From Nissolia schottii (taxonomy: Eukaryota > Streptophyta > Magnoliopsida > Fabales > Fabaceae): DNA of 64,000 nucleotides. Shown here piece after piece: positions 48,346 to 58,421 of the stretch. Position 1 is the stretch's first letter. Every line of letters begins with the position of its first letter. The translations under genes and the position numbers were made by a program. The notes beneath the pieces are model-generated. The model made no database searches. It was not told the DNA's origin and saw only the letters and a program-made list of their open reading frames with translations. The stretch spans positions 396,847-460,846 of the forward strand of contig QANU01021398.1 in NCBI GenBank assembly GCA_003254905.1, written 5' to 3'.

Positions 48346-48823
48346 ATAATAGCAGTTGATTAGAATTTAATCATCTCAGTTTCGTAATTAACTACTCTTC
48401 TGATTTAATTTGCTCAATACATACAATCATACCAAGTGAAGACTATTGTTATGAGGGATGATAAACAAATTTTAGATATTTAATCATATATGGATGACTA
48501 GCTTTAAACGTTATTATAAACTACACAATGACTTAAAAATTCATGCGGCTTTATAAATTAATCCTGACTATATTATATAATTAAGGATTAATAATCTCAC
48601 TCACAAATCAAAATTAATCACTCCACTAACTTAAATTGCTTCCTATACATGGGCATATCAATTGAGAGGGCTATCTTGATGAGAAGAATGGGCAAATTTT
48701 GACAATTAAACCAAATATAAATGGTCAAAATTAAAGCAAATTTTCATCACATCTAATAAGACTCGTGGTCCTCTCAGCTGATATGGTAGAGGCTACCATG
48801 GTGCCCCATGTATTTGGGCACAT
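48346..48823. other. AT-rich intergenic DNA
   Basis: No gene was seen. Near 48790-48820 a small palindrome (GTGCCCCATGTATTTGGGCAC) precedes the TIR of the next element and may be part of its end. Confidence 0.5.
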
Positions 48824-49822
48824 GCTATGGTACCCCATTTTTCAATAAAAATCAACTTCTCAAAATTACAACTGTGCCACTGTGTCAATTATTAATGATT
48901 TATGGTTAATTACGAATAAGTCCCTCAAACATACAATTTTTACAAACAAAACAGCCCACATCCCTACCATTCCCTCCTCCCCCAAACATACCCAGACCAA
49001 AATGGCCACCAACGTCGCCAACCCAACCTAAAGGCCCATGGCCCTCTCGAACTCTCGGCTACCACCTCTCCTCTAACACTTCCATCTCCAGTTGCGTAAC
49101 CCTCTCCTCTCTCCGAGATCTGTGCTGCCACCAACAACTTTCTCGCCAAGCGCTACTCTACCTCCTCCTCCACGCCTTCCTGACGCTGCATCCTCTGCGG
49201 CACCAACATCATCGTCTTCCAGCGCAAGTTTCTTGAAAAATTAGAAACCTCACAGCTCCGACAACAGCTCTCCGTGATCTGCCGCAGCCACCACATCAAC
49301 ATCATCAAGCTCCTTGGCGCCTCCATCTCTGGCGACCACATCTACCTCGTCTACGACTTCGTCACCAACGCCAACCTCTTCGACTGCCTCCGGAACAAGA
49401 GGAACGCTAACTTCACGATGCTATCCACGTGGTTGTCAGTGGGGATGGAGAACAAATAGTTACAGCGAGAGAGAGAGAGAGATCTGAATGGAGCTCTTGC
49501 ACCATGCTCCCAATTTCCCCAATCCCTCTTCTCTCTCCACCTCCATCCTTCATCCAACTCACCTTCTCTCCCCCTTCCGCCGCCCGTTCTACATCTCCCG
49601 TTTGGTGGCATGCAAGACAGATTTGGACAATGTGGCCACCACGCCATCAATTTTTGCAGCACTGGACCACGCCCGCCAACAAGAAGATGCTAGAAGGTGA
49701 ATGTGCAAAAGGAATATTGATTACGGACTTGTGTGCAATTTTGCAAAATTTGTTAGTGGAGAAGACGGTGGCATAATTATAATTTTAAGTTGATTTTCAT
49801 TGAAAAATGGGGGTACCATGCC
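48824..49822 (+). mobile_element. Pack-TIR-like element (about 1 kb) with captured gene fragments
   Basis: Terminal inverted repeats of about 75-80 bp are present: left GCTATGGTACCCCATTTTTC.. (48824-48905) and right ..GAAAAATGGGGGTACCATGCC (49742-49822), sharing 'aatcaactt..aaaattacaa.tgtgccac'. The interior, about 48960-49720, is far more GC-rich than the flanks and carries a receptor-kinase fragment and a second coding-like stretch (49488-49700). A non-autonomous TIR element filled with GC-rich gene fragments fits the Pack-MULE concept. No TSD was established and the superfamily is uncertain. Confidence 0.6.
49115..49459 (+). pseudogene. Receptor-like kinase N-lobe fragment (LysM-RLK type)
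   Basis: One frame reads EICAATNNFLAKRY, then IIVFQRKFLEKLETSQLRQQ, then VICRSHHINIIKLLGASISG and DHIYLVYDFVTNANLFDCLR. This corresponds to the juxtamembrane EI..AT.NF motif, strand beta-3, helix alpha-C, and beta-4/beta-5 of a plant receptor kinase. The wording is closest to LysM-type receptor kinases, from memory. A TGA interrupts it near 49181. The catalytic loop (HRD) and DFG are absent, so it cannot act as a kinase. It lies inside the Pack-TIR-like element, so capture from a gene elsewhere is the likely origin. Confidence 0.72.
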
Positions 49823-51815
49823 ATCTGCCAAACACGACACTAATTATGAAAATACTCCTATTTAGAAACATATCATAGGAATACTACGGTTTTGACTGAC
49901 GTGGCATCTGCAAAGAATTTAAAATTGCACTATTCATTCTAATAAGGCATTACAACTACATTAATTTAAGTTGTGTAAGCACATGTGAAAATATGGTTTC
50001 TTAGATAAGCTGCAAAAATCAAAAAAATAATTTTGCAAAAACGACGGGATGCTCTTTATCGTGCGCGGGGGGAATCCATCGATTTGTACTTCGAAGAGCC
50101 CAAACAGCTTGATCTCATGCGCGCGAGCCCAACTCCCTTCTCAACTATTTTTACTAATACAACAACTACGAAAGGTATATAAACACTTAAAAGGTTTGTG
50201 ATCTAACCAATGTGGGACTGAAACTTTTGAAATACCAAAATGTGAAACACTTAGTTCAAACAAGTTCACATCACCATGCTTTGTCCTATACAACTACTAT
50301 ATACATCACCATGCTTTTGGCTTGTACAACCAATATTCACATCACCACTATACAACTTTTGAAATATCAAAATGTGAAACACTTAGTTCATATAAGTTCA
50401 CATCATCATGTTTTGCCGTGTACAACTACTATACACATCACCATGCTTTTGGCCTATACAACCACTCTTCACATCACCACTATACAACTTGTGATATACT
50501 AATAAGATTTGGTATGTGTTTGGTTTGAGGGAACACAAGTTCAATTTGGTTTTTATTTGCATTTGTTTCTGGTCTTGTTTTGTGGATGGTGGATCTTGGT
50601 TTCATTGTTTTTGAAATTGAGATCAATCATCTCTAAATTGTCATTTTATGATTGTGAAAGTGTTTTAGTAGCTTTGGTTTTGCAATTTGCAAGTGTTGTG
50701 TTTGTTTGAAGTTTGAATGTTATTTCTGTTTTCTGCTTCTTCTTTTTTTCCCTTTTCCTTCCTTATTATTCTGAATGTTCAGGTGCATTTCATCTTATGT
50801 TTAACTGCACCAATTCATAATTTCGATTCAAGCCCAGGTTCACTGTTCCACTTTTATTTATTTTTTAAAAATTATTATTATACTTTCAGTTCCACTTTTA
50901 TTTGCTTGGAAACTTAGTTATATTATTATATATCTATTCCAATTTTTGAAGTTTGAGTGTAGTGACTTATTTTGCAGCTTGCAATAGTGCTTTTGGCTTC
51001 CTTCTTAGTGCTCTCGTCAATAATATACACAAGAGCCAAGAGGTTTAAACTTAGGAGCATGGTATTGGAGCCTGAGTGAGATAGCTAAAAATCACAAGTT
51101 GTATAGTGGTGATGTGAATATTGGTTGTACAAGCCAAAAGCATGGTGATGTATATAGTAGTTGTATAGGACAAAGCATGGTGATGTGAACTTGTTTGAAC
51201 TAAATGTTTCACATTTTGGTATTTCAAAAGTTTCAGTTCCACATTGGTTATATCACAAACCTTTTAAGTGTTTATATACCTTTAGTAGTTGTTGTATTAG
51301 TAAAAATAATTGAGAAAGGAGTTTGGTTCGCACGCATAAGACCAAGCCGTTTGGGCTCTTCTAAGTGCAAATCGATGGATTTTTCCCCTCCCCCGCGCAC
51401 GATAAAGAGCGTCTCGGCCTTTTTGCAAAATTATTTTTTTGATTTTTACAGTTTACCTTAGAAACCATGTTTTCGCATGTGTCTACGCAAATTAACAAAA
51501 TTTATTAATGTAGTTATAATGCCTTATTAGAATGAATAGTGCAATTTTAAATGCTTTTTCCTTTGAACCGGATTTTCCAAACCGGTTGGCGAGTTCGTGT
51601 TAAATTCGCCAAGCTTGTTACCACTTTCGTGTTGAATTCGCCAAGGTTGTAGGCGAATTCTTGCTGCATTCGCCAACCGTGTTTGTGGATCTACCGTGGA
51701 ACGCTAAGCGGCGCGCGAATGCCATGTCAGTCAAAACCGTGATATTCATGTAATATGTTTTCAAATATGGGTATTTTCGTAATTAATTTGTATGGCAGAG
51801 GCAAAAAAGTAAAAT
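49823..51815. mobile_element. Large foldback element, about 2 kb
   Basis: Inverted arms 49917-50347 and 51095-51552 are imperfect reverse complements over about 430-460 bp (shared: TTTAAAATTGCACTATTCAT, TTTATCGTGCGCGGGG, TATATAAACACTTAAAAGG, AAATACCAAAATGTGAAACA). The outer parts also pair: 49840-49910 matches the complement of about 51720-51800, with an extra block of about 165 bp (51553-51720) on the right that the left arm lacks. The centre (about 50500-51050) is T-rich and non-coding. It could be a MULE-like foldback; no transposase or clear TSD was found. Confidence 0.65.
50216..50493 (+). repeat. Tandem duplication (about 132 bp unit) inside the left foldback arm
   Basis: The unit 'CTTTTGAAAT..CAAAATGTGA..TTCACATCA.CATG..TTTTGGC.T.TACAACCA..TTCACATCACCACTATACAACTT' occurs at about 50223-50350 and again at 50351-50490, while the right arm (51095-51235) has only one copy. 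The duplication therefore arose in the left arm after the foldback formed. Confidence 0.7.
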
Positions 51816-52090
51816 TGTCCTAAACATATCAAAGAGAAATTAGTCGTAAAGGTAAAGTAAACATTTGTGTGTACAACACAAACTGTATGAACAGAAGCCT
51901 TTTACCGGCCAGTTTCGTCAGGAAACCACATAAGCATATCTTTACCTTATGGGGATTATTCCCAACTTTTTTGCTGTTTTTTTCCTTTAACACAATGCAC
52001 AGACAACACTCCACTCCGTAGTTCAGGCAAGAGAGTATATAACACTTTGCAGAATTTACAAAGAAGAAAGGCGACCAAGAGTGGCAGCTG
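51816..52090 (-). other. Probable 3' UTR of the casein kinase 1-like gene
   Basis: The minus-strand sequence downstream of the kinase stop codon is AT-rich and without domains. A short minus-strand frame crossing it (51829-52113) lies in a different frame from the kinase exon and is not considered coding. Confidence 0.4.
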
Positions 52091-52378
52091 CTAATACTGT
52101 ACCCTCTCGTCATTGAAATGCAGGCTCTCTATACCTCTAAGAGTTGACTCCAAATTCTTTCCGTTCGATGGGTTTCTACCCGAGGATGGTCTGTTATGTT
52201 CAGATGACATTATGGGTGAACTTCTTTGAGCACCTGATATTTTCCGAAGTGCTCCCTGACTTGAATCCATGGGGAGAGGACGAGATGGCTCAGTCTCACT
52301 GCCAATGACAGCATCACGGCTGCTGGAGACGGCACCACGCCTAGTAGATCCACTTGACCGGAACAAGTTAGAATTCAA
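52091..52378 (-). CDS. Casein kinase 1-like (CKL) protein, last exon only
   Basis: On the minus strand an acceptor (TTTTTATGCAG) precedes an exon reading LNSNLFRSSGSTRRGAVSSS, then RPLPMDSSQGALRKISGAQR, SSPIMSSEHNRPSSGRN, and NLESTLRGIESLHFNDERVQ with a final Y and TAG stop (52091-52093). This is the C-terminal Ser/Arg-rich tail of plant CK1-like kinases (..GLHFN.DERVQY). Family knowledge: these are Ser/Thr kinases of the CK1 family; the tail influences localisation and activity. The kinase domain is not in the window: upstream exons should lie at higher coordinates, where gypsy elements begin at 53081. The exon itself is intact, so the gene may have a very large intron or be truncated. Confidence 0.85.
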   Translation of the reverse strand: MNSNLFRSSGSTRRGAVSSSRDAVIGSETEPSRPLPMDSSQGALRKISGAQRSSPIMSSEHNRPSSGRNPSNGKNLESTLRGIESLHFNDERVQY

Positions 52379-53080
52379 CTGCATAAAAACATACACAAAT
52401 CTAAGAGACATGGAAACTAACTGCAATACAAACAGATAACCTGGAATAATTAAATTTCAAACGTGATTATAATCAAGAACAATCTACCCAATAAGGCAAT
52501 CACAAAGAAAAATCAGAAACAGATCCTGCACACTGGACACACAGGTGAAGAGAGATGTCCGAGCTTCGTAGGTTGATTTACATCACCTGCGTATCTTATA
52601 CATCAGATGTGCACAAAAGCACAAATACAGCCAATACTTTGTAATCCAGCCATAACGAAAAACACAAGATGCACCAATTTTGTGCAAACCTTACCACTTT
52701 CCTTTGTAATAAATAAATAGCTTCATAATTTTCTTGTTCTTGATTTGGAATAAGGTTCTACACATCCATTTTGTGCAAAGCTCACCGCATTTTCTGAGGA
52801 GGTTTTGCTAATGCTTTGTTCGGATACGGAGAGAAAAGGGAAAGACAAAAAAGTGAAAGAAAAGAAAACAAGAAGAAAAGAATATTTTATATCCCATTGT
52901 TTGGTTGAGAAGAAATGTCAAAGGAAAGAAAATAGAATTTTACGTAAATGACTTTTATGTAGCTGTATTTTGTAATTTATTTTGAAAGAAAGACTAGAGG
53001 CACAAAACAGTAATTTGACATTACACACTCCCAACTCCCCAATTTTCTTCTCACTTCAGCACAAAAATTTTTATTGGTGG
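52379..53080. other. Intron or intergenic DNA between the CK1-like exon and the gypsy elements
   Basis: No further kinase exon was recognised on the minus strand. Near 52800-52990 there is a purine-rich stretch (GAGAAAAGGGAAAGAC type) with 'ATCCCATTGTTTGGTTGAGA', which resembles small MITE ends. If the kinase gene is intact, this is the 3' part of its last intron. Confidence 0.5.
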
Positions 53081-53164
53081 TGTAACACCCTAACTAACTA
53101 GCTTACGCTTAAGTCGTAAACCACGCTTACTAGGTTGATAGTGCTTAGGGGGAATACTTGTAGT
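53081..53164 (-). mobile_element. First 84 bp of an outer gypsy-type LTR
   Basis: The segment starts TGTAACACCCTAACTAACTA and resembles the first bases of the LTR that follows, but differs in many positions. It is the detached end of the LTR that resumes at 61180, split by insertion of the inner element. Confidence 0.65.
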
Positions 53165-56100
53165 TGTAACACCCCAGCTAACTGCTTACGCTATAGTCAT
53201 AAGCAATACTCACAGGGTTGTTAGTACATTAGTTGGGTTACTTCTAACCCCCATATTTTTCTTTGCAAATATTTTCTTATCAACATACGGACCAATTTGA
53301 AAACCTTTTCCTTTCTTCATTAAAACGTAAATTATGAGTCATACGCGTTTAAGTAGATATACGTATATACACAAGCGATTAAATCTACAAGACTTAAGCG
53401 TTCAACCGCATAATCAGTGAATATTCACAACAATTTCATAGAGAGCTTAACATTCATTCATACTGGTCCAAAAATAGTTACACATGGGAGTGAACTAATA
53501 CATAATACATTTAATTCACATAAAAGCTAGGGGCATGCCTAAACCCCTTAGCTAGGACAAAATCTAAAACACTTTTCCGTCAGGTCCTCCTCCTTTGATG
53601 CCTACTCAGCTATGGCATACCCATCATACCCGCCTGGAATCATAAACGAGTGGGGAATGAGAACGTTGCGTCCTCAGTGGGAATCCTTGGGGCATAACTA
53701 TTCTTTGTTTACTCAATTATGATCCAGACCGCTCAGGAGATCTCTAGGTGTCAAAGCATACTAGAAACCCCTATTTATTATTATTTCAATCCATGTTAGT
53801 CCTAAGCAGCTTTAAGGTGATCGTGGATTCTAGTCTTTGCTTTACTTAACTTAGGAAAACTTTCCAAAGTTACTAATCTTTATTTAATTATACCACGTGA
53901 TCACCTACTTGCGCCCCTCCTATCCTTATAGAGGCCGTCGGGTGGAAACTATCGCCGTCGGGTGGAAACTATGTCCTTTGACGCGATGCGGCCTTATCAT
54001 ATACATATATGGTCATACATATATCACAAAATAATGCATGAGGGGATAAGAGTTTCTCTTACGTGCACTGATGCAACGTCCTTCTTGTTACAACTTGTCC
54101 TTCCACCTTTGTATAACGTAGAACCGTCATCCCATTCGGTTACAACCTGCTTCTAACTTCCGTATTGATGACGATCAGACAGCGCTATAACCTGAGTAGA
54201 AGCTAACCACGATTGCATCTAGCATAATTCATCGACAATCAATAGGAATAACCATCCACATAGCGGGATGGCGAAGGGCCAGTCCTCTCGACGCGACCAA
54301 GCGTGGACTTGTACATCCTTAACATCCATTTAGGCACTTTATACGCTCTTGGCGTTTTAGATTTGTTTGTGACATCACTTTTGTATAATCATCTCTTCAT
54401 CATCTTAACTTTATTATGAAATCAAGTCTAAGCCTGCGTTAAAATCGTTAACCAATCCATCTGGCTAGACTAGCGAGGGGCTTGTCCGTGGATGTGCCAA
54501 GAGAGATGGATTTTCCCTAAGTTAATCGGTAAGGTATTCCGAGCTCCTTGTGGCCGGTACCTTCTTAAGATCTTCACTTATTCCCTATGTTCAATTATAA
54601 ACTTTCCTTGTTTACATGATTATCTGTCTAGTTATCTAAGGTTGTCCGAACATTCTAATGGCAACCCGTTCCTCATGATGCATCAACATAAACATATAAC
54701 ATCCATACAGTTAATAACATATAATCCGTATAGCTAACTAATGGTACCATGGTGCTTGTTGGGATCTTTGTACCTTTGGGATGTTCTTCAGTCGCTCAGC
54801 GGCCCTCAGCAATATTCATTTGAATGACCATTCTTAGTCATTCGAATGACCTGAATATTTTGCTCTCAAATCAATGATTCATTCGAATGACCATGCCCTA
54901 GTCATTCGAATGACTAGAATATTTTGCTCTCGGATCAATGATTCATTCGAATGACCATGCCCTAGTCATTCGAATGACCAAAGGTCTGAGAGGAAACCTA
55001 TGAGCAATCTTGCTTTTAAATCTTTTCCTAACCCATTCGAAAACCCTTTTCCTTAACTTTTTCCTTAAGTTCATCAAAAACCTAGCCTTCTCTCTTTTGA
55101 AAACACACTCAAAATCATTATTTTCATATTAAAAACACTAATTCCCTTTAAGTACGCATAAATCCCAAACAATGCACAGATACGCATTAGCAGATTTTCA
55201 GGCAATCAATAACAACATAAACAACATATACATAATAATAATAATCACATATAAATCACTAAGGTAGTATTTTGCCAAGATTACGCACTTGTAGGAACGT
55301 TTCCAAATAGTTCAATAGAAACCCTGGAAAGCTCCAGTGCCTCGAGCGTTCGTGTGACTTGCCACAGAACCGGTTCTAGGGTACGTAGGCTAGGGTTTCC
55401 TTTAGGAGAACTAGGAAGAATTTAAGGGAACAAGGTTGTGAAAAACTACGGGAAAAATCGTGTTAAGGCTCGTGTAGTAAGGTTCTGTGTTTCTGCTTTG
55501 GGAGAATAACGGCAGTGTGGCAGAGTGTACGAGCGAAACGTGTTTATGATCACAATTTCTTGTCAAAGTGCACGGCCAAGATGGGCTATTTATAGCCTCT
55601 TGGATCCCTCATCATTATTTGCTTCAAAAATTAAATGGAAATCAATTGGATATATGATGTCATCCATGACATCATGGTGAATCACCATGCTTAGTCATCT
55701 TAGATGATAACCTTTGAATTTTTGACTTGCTTAGTCATCTTAAGCCTTGAAGCTTCGTGAGTTTTCCCCCTTAGGCAGCCGTGTATGGTCTTTTAATTTT
55801 TTGCAGTTGAATTTCAATGGCGTTTGATCGTGTTCGGTCATTAGCCGTTCGTGCACAACTGTCCTAAAAATTATCCGAACATAGCATGATGATCTACTAA
55901 TTTTTCTAATGAGAAATTTGACTTAATCCAAGATATTCGTAAATTTATTTTCATAAAAGTGTTCTTTACGGATACGTTTGATACACAATTAAATTCCGGC
56001 GACGAAAGTTAATTAATCTGATCTCTGCGGAATTTCACAAAATCGCGAACTATTACCTTTATGAACATTTCTAATGGAGTAGTTTGAAATTTTAACTTCA

Positions 56101-56168
56101 TTTTCTAAATAAAAGGTTATACATGAATTTATTATGCGAAATCTTTACTAACGAAAAAAGCGGTTACA
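53165..56168 (-). mobile_element. 3' LTR of the inner gypsy element (3.0 kb)
   Basis: It begins TGTAACACCCCAGC and ends ..GGTTACA. It is alignable along its whole length to the repeat at 58422-61179. On the minus strand a TATA box (TATAAATA, complement at 55587-55594) is present. Specific differences from the partner include a 20-bp tandem duplication near 53936-53973, an extra palindrome-bearing unit (about 66 bp) near 54890-54955, and retention of about 140 bp (around 53702-53842) that the partner lost. The element orientation makes this the 3' LTR. Confidence 0.85.
54817..54976. repeat. Palindrome cluster (CATTCGAATG), LTR copy 1
   Basis: Exact cores occur at 54839, 54880, 54903, 54944 and 54967, with a variant (CATTTGAATG) at 54817. 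Most lie within the 14-bp perfect palindrome GTCATTCGAATGAC or close variants. They occur in pairs separated by 12-13 bp, and the pairs repeat with a period of about 64 bp with linker GAATATTTTGCTCTC..ATCA. Confidence 0.92.
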
Positions 56169-57043
56169 TTTCACGGTATTCCCAAAGATCCAAGTACCCT
56201 CTTGTATTTATAAACTCTTGATACTCTACATTCCTTCTACTTCTTGTATTCATCTTAATACCGTAGAGTTACCGTTCGAACTCCAATTGCTCCTGATTGA
56301 ATATTTCCTTGCCCTCATTTGTACACTTAACCTACCTCCACTCTAAAGCTTATTAAACTCTCCCATGTCCTCAAGAACCTAATCTTTCATACTTCTTTAT
56401 GTGAGACCTGAATTGCATTAGGTATACGGTCATTTTAAGACTTAATCCTCCCACACTTGATCCTTACTCAAAACTTCTTAGATTTATACCTATGCTTACA
56501 ACTCTATTTGTGCTCTTACGTAAGTTCTTAACCCAATTTATGCTATGTGTACATATCTTCTTCAACAACCTATTTATTCGACTTCCACACTTAACCTGAC
56601 TTCATACCCTTTCATGCACTCCTTTTTTAATTCCCTTGTTTCCCACACTTGCTCGCCTTATATTTTCGCCTACACCACAAAACCTAGCCTCTCAAGCTTT
56701 TACTCCCAAAACCGATTGCGCTAGACACACATACACTCTTATCTGTTACCTAAGTCTCTTGTCTCTTTCTGCACCTTCTAAACTTGTTTTTGTAAGGCTC
56801 GCACTTACGAATTATAAATACAGACGCTTACATGAACTCTCAAATCTCTTTTCCTTAACTTAGATCCTTACTCGACGTCTTTCAAAGTTTACAAGACTTA
56901 AGCTTACTAGATTTTCTCTCTTGAAAATCGAATTCTCTCATAGGCTACCGCAATACTTAATTTTTCTTAGTCAAATTCTCATTAATTCCTTTCAAACTCA
57001 TATATCTTAGAACATTCCTGATAACATATGAGCACAATTTAGT
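56169..57043 (-). other. Region where pol would be expected; no coding capacity seen
   Basis: Between the end of the gag frame and the 3' LTR lie about 875 bp of pyrimidine-rich DNA on the plus strand without protease, reverse transcriptase, RNase H or integrase motifs in any frame I could follow. It may be non-coding 3' internal DNA of the element. No strong polypurine tract is visible next to the LTR. Confidence 0.55.
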
Positions 57044-58276
57044 TACCTAGGTGATATTGTCCCCATCCTGTGCTCCTCCAGCCGATATGGTAAAGACTTA
57101 CCAAAATGGCTGGGCTGGGTTTGCTTGGCAATTCTTGGCAAAATGGCTGTTTTTCCCGCACTTGAAGCAGGCATTCTTCCCAGCTAAACAAACTCCCCAA
57201 TGTAGTTTGCCGCACTTCGAGCAGGGTGGGTTACTTTCGTTTCCATAGTGTTCTCCACGAAGGTCTTGCCCTTGGGGACTTTTCTCTGGTTGTGGGGTAT
57301 TTTCTCTTGCCACTTTGCATTGCTTGGCAAAATGACCATGTTTTTCACATCTGAAGCAAACTGTCTGTCCTGCCAAACAGTACCCCGCGCGTTTCTTGCC
57401 GCATCTCGGGCAAGACTGTTTGGGTCCTCCTTCCCCTTGCTGGTGCTTCTACAGGTGTTGGGTCCTGCTTTCATTAGGGTATCAAATTTGAGTAAGTCCT
57501 CCTTTCCCCTAGTCTTGCGAGACACTTTCGTGCTCGGCCACTTTCCTCTTGCCCTTCTTGTCTCCAAAAGCTACCAATTTCTCCAAAGTCTTTTCCCGTA
57601 CCAAGCACTTGTTGACCAGGGTAGCATAATCCTGAACACCCATCATATTGATTGACGTCTGCAGCTCCAACTTAAGTCATTCCAAATACCTTCGGTACTT
57701 CCACCCTTCATCAAGATTCTCTGGGTATGTCCTAGCGTGTCTACATAGCTCCTCAAACCTTGCGGTGTATTCTCTTACCGACATATCTCCCTGCTTTAGC
57801 TTCCAGAACTCAGTTTCCTTTTGAGTCTTGAGGTTCCTAGGAAAGAATCTGTTAGCAAAAGATGTCTTGAACTGACTCCAGGTAAGCTGGACCTCCACTT
57901 GCTCCAAGAGGGGTCTGATTGTGTCTCACCATTCTCTTGTTGCACGTTTCAGTCTTCTAGTGGCGAAACAGACCTTCTAAGCGTCCGTGCATGGGATTTC
58001 CTTGAAGATTTGCTCTAACTCCATGAGCCAGTTGTCTACCTGCGCTCGATCCATAACCCTTTCAAAGACAGGAGGGTTCCCCCTTCCAAATTTTGCATAC
58101 CTTTGAGCATCCGCCTCCTGCGCAATTGGGGCTGCATTCCTTCGTGTTGTCGCGTTAGCTATTCCATCTGCTACTTTAGCCATTTCTCTAGCAAGGTCTG
58201 CAAAGTCTACAGGCTTAGCGGTACGTCCTATATTGTCTTCATGCGACTGCATGGCTAATTTGTCGCACCTGCACAA
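57044..58276 (-). pseudogene. Gypsy gag (capsid region plus duplicated zinc knuckles)
   Basis: Three minus-strand segments (58276-57977, 57907-57677 and 57376-57098) lie in one and the same frame, separated only by stop codons. The N-terminal part has NPPVFERVMDRAQVDNWLME; the middle has the capsid-like TWSQFKTSFANRFFPRNLKT and KQGDMSVREYTARFEELCRH; the end has CCHC knuckles CFRCEKHGHFAKQC and CFKCGKNSHFAKNC, each preceded by a CxxC..C half-finger (CPRCGKKRAGYC, CSKCGKLHWGVC). After a TAA at 57098 the frame runs on for about 17 codons, resembling a gag-protease linker, then stops near 57044. Gag packages element RNA. Stops make it inactive. Confidence 0.85.
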
Positions 58277-58407
58277 ATCCCGAGTTGATCAGGCTCGAAA
58301 TAGGTTAGTGCACATAAATTTAGCACATACAACTTCGTAGAAATATAAACCGTTAACATGCTCGAAAGCATAATGCGACACGGTCCTCAGGCTCACTTGG
58401 ACCGACA

Positions 58408-58419
58408 ACTCTGATACCA
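58408..58419 (-). other. Primer-binding site for initiator-Met tRNA
   Basis: On the minus strand it reads TGGTATCAGAGT, matching the tRNA-iMet 3' end complement (TGGTATCAGAGC) at 11 of 12 bases. It sits two bases from the 5' LTR that begins at 58422. It fixes the orientation of the inner gypsy element as minus. Confidence 0.85.
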
Positions 58420-58421
58420 AC

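Noticed and set aside
49351..49662. Minus-strand frame opposite the captured kinase fragment
   Set aside because: The plus strand has the recognisable kinase sequence; the antisense frame is a GC-rich shadow.
50212..50528. Plus-strand His/Thr/Tyr-rich frames
   Set aside because: They result from the tandem 'ttcacatcaccac' repeats of the foldback arm.
54817..54976. CRISPR-like array of evenly spaced repeats
   Set aside because: Eukaryotic LTR context; the repeats are short palindromes with conserved, not unique, spacers. No cas genes.
56636..56863. Plus-strand frame of 75 codons between gag and the 3' LTR
   Set aside because: Wrong strand for the element, no domain, pyrimidine-rich composition.
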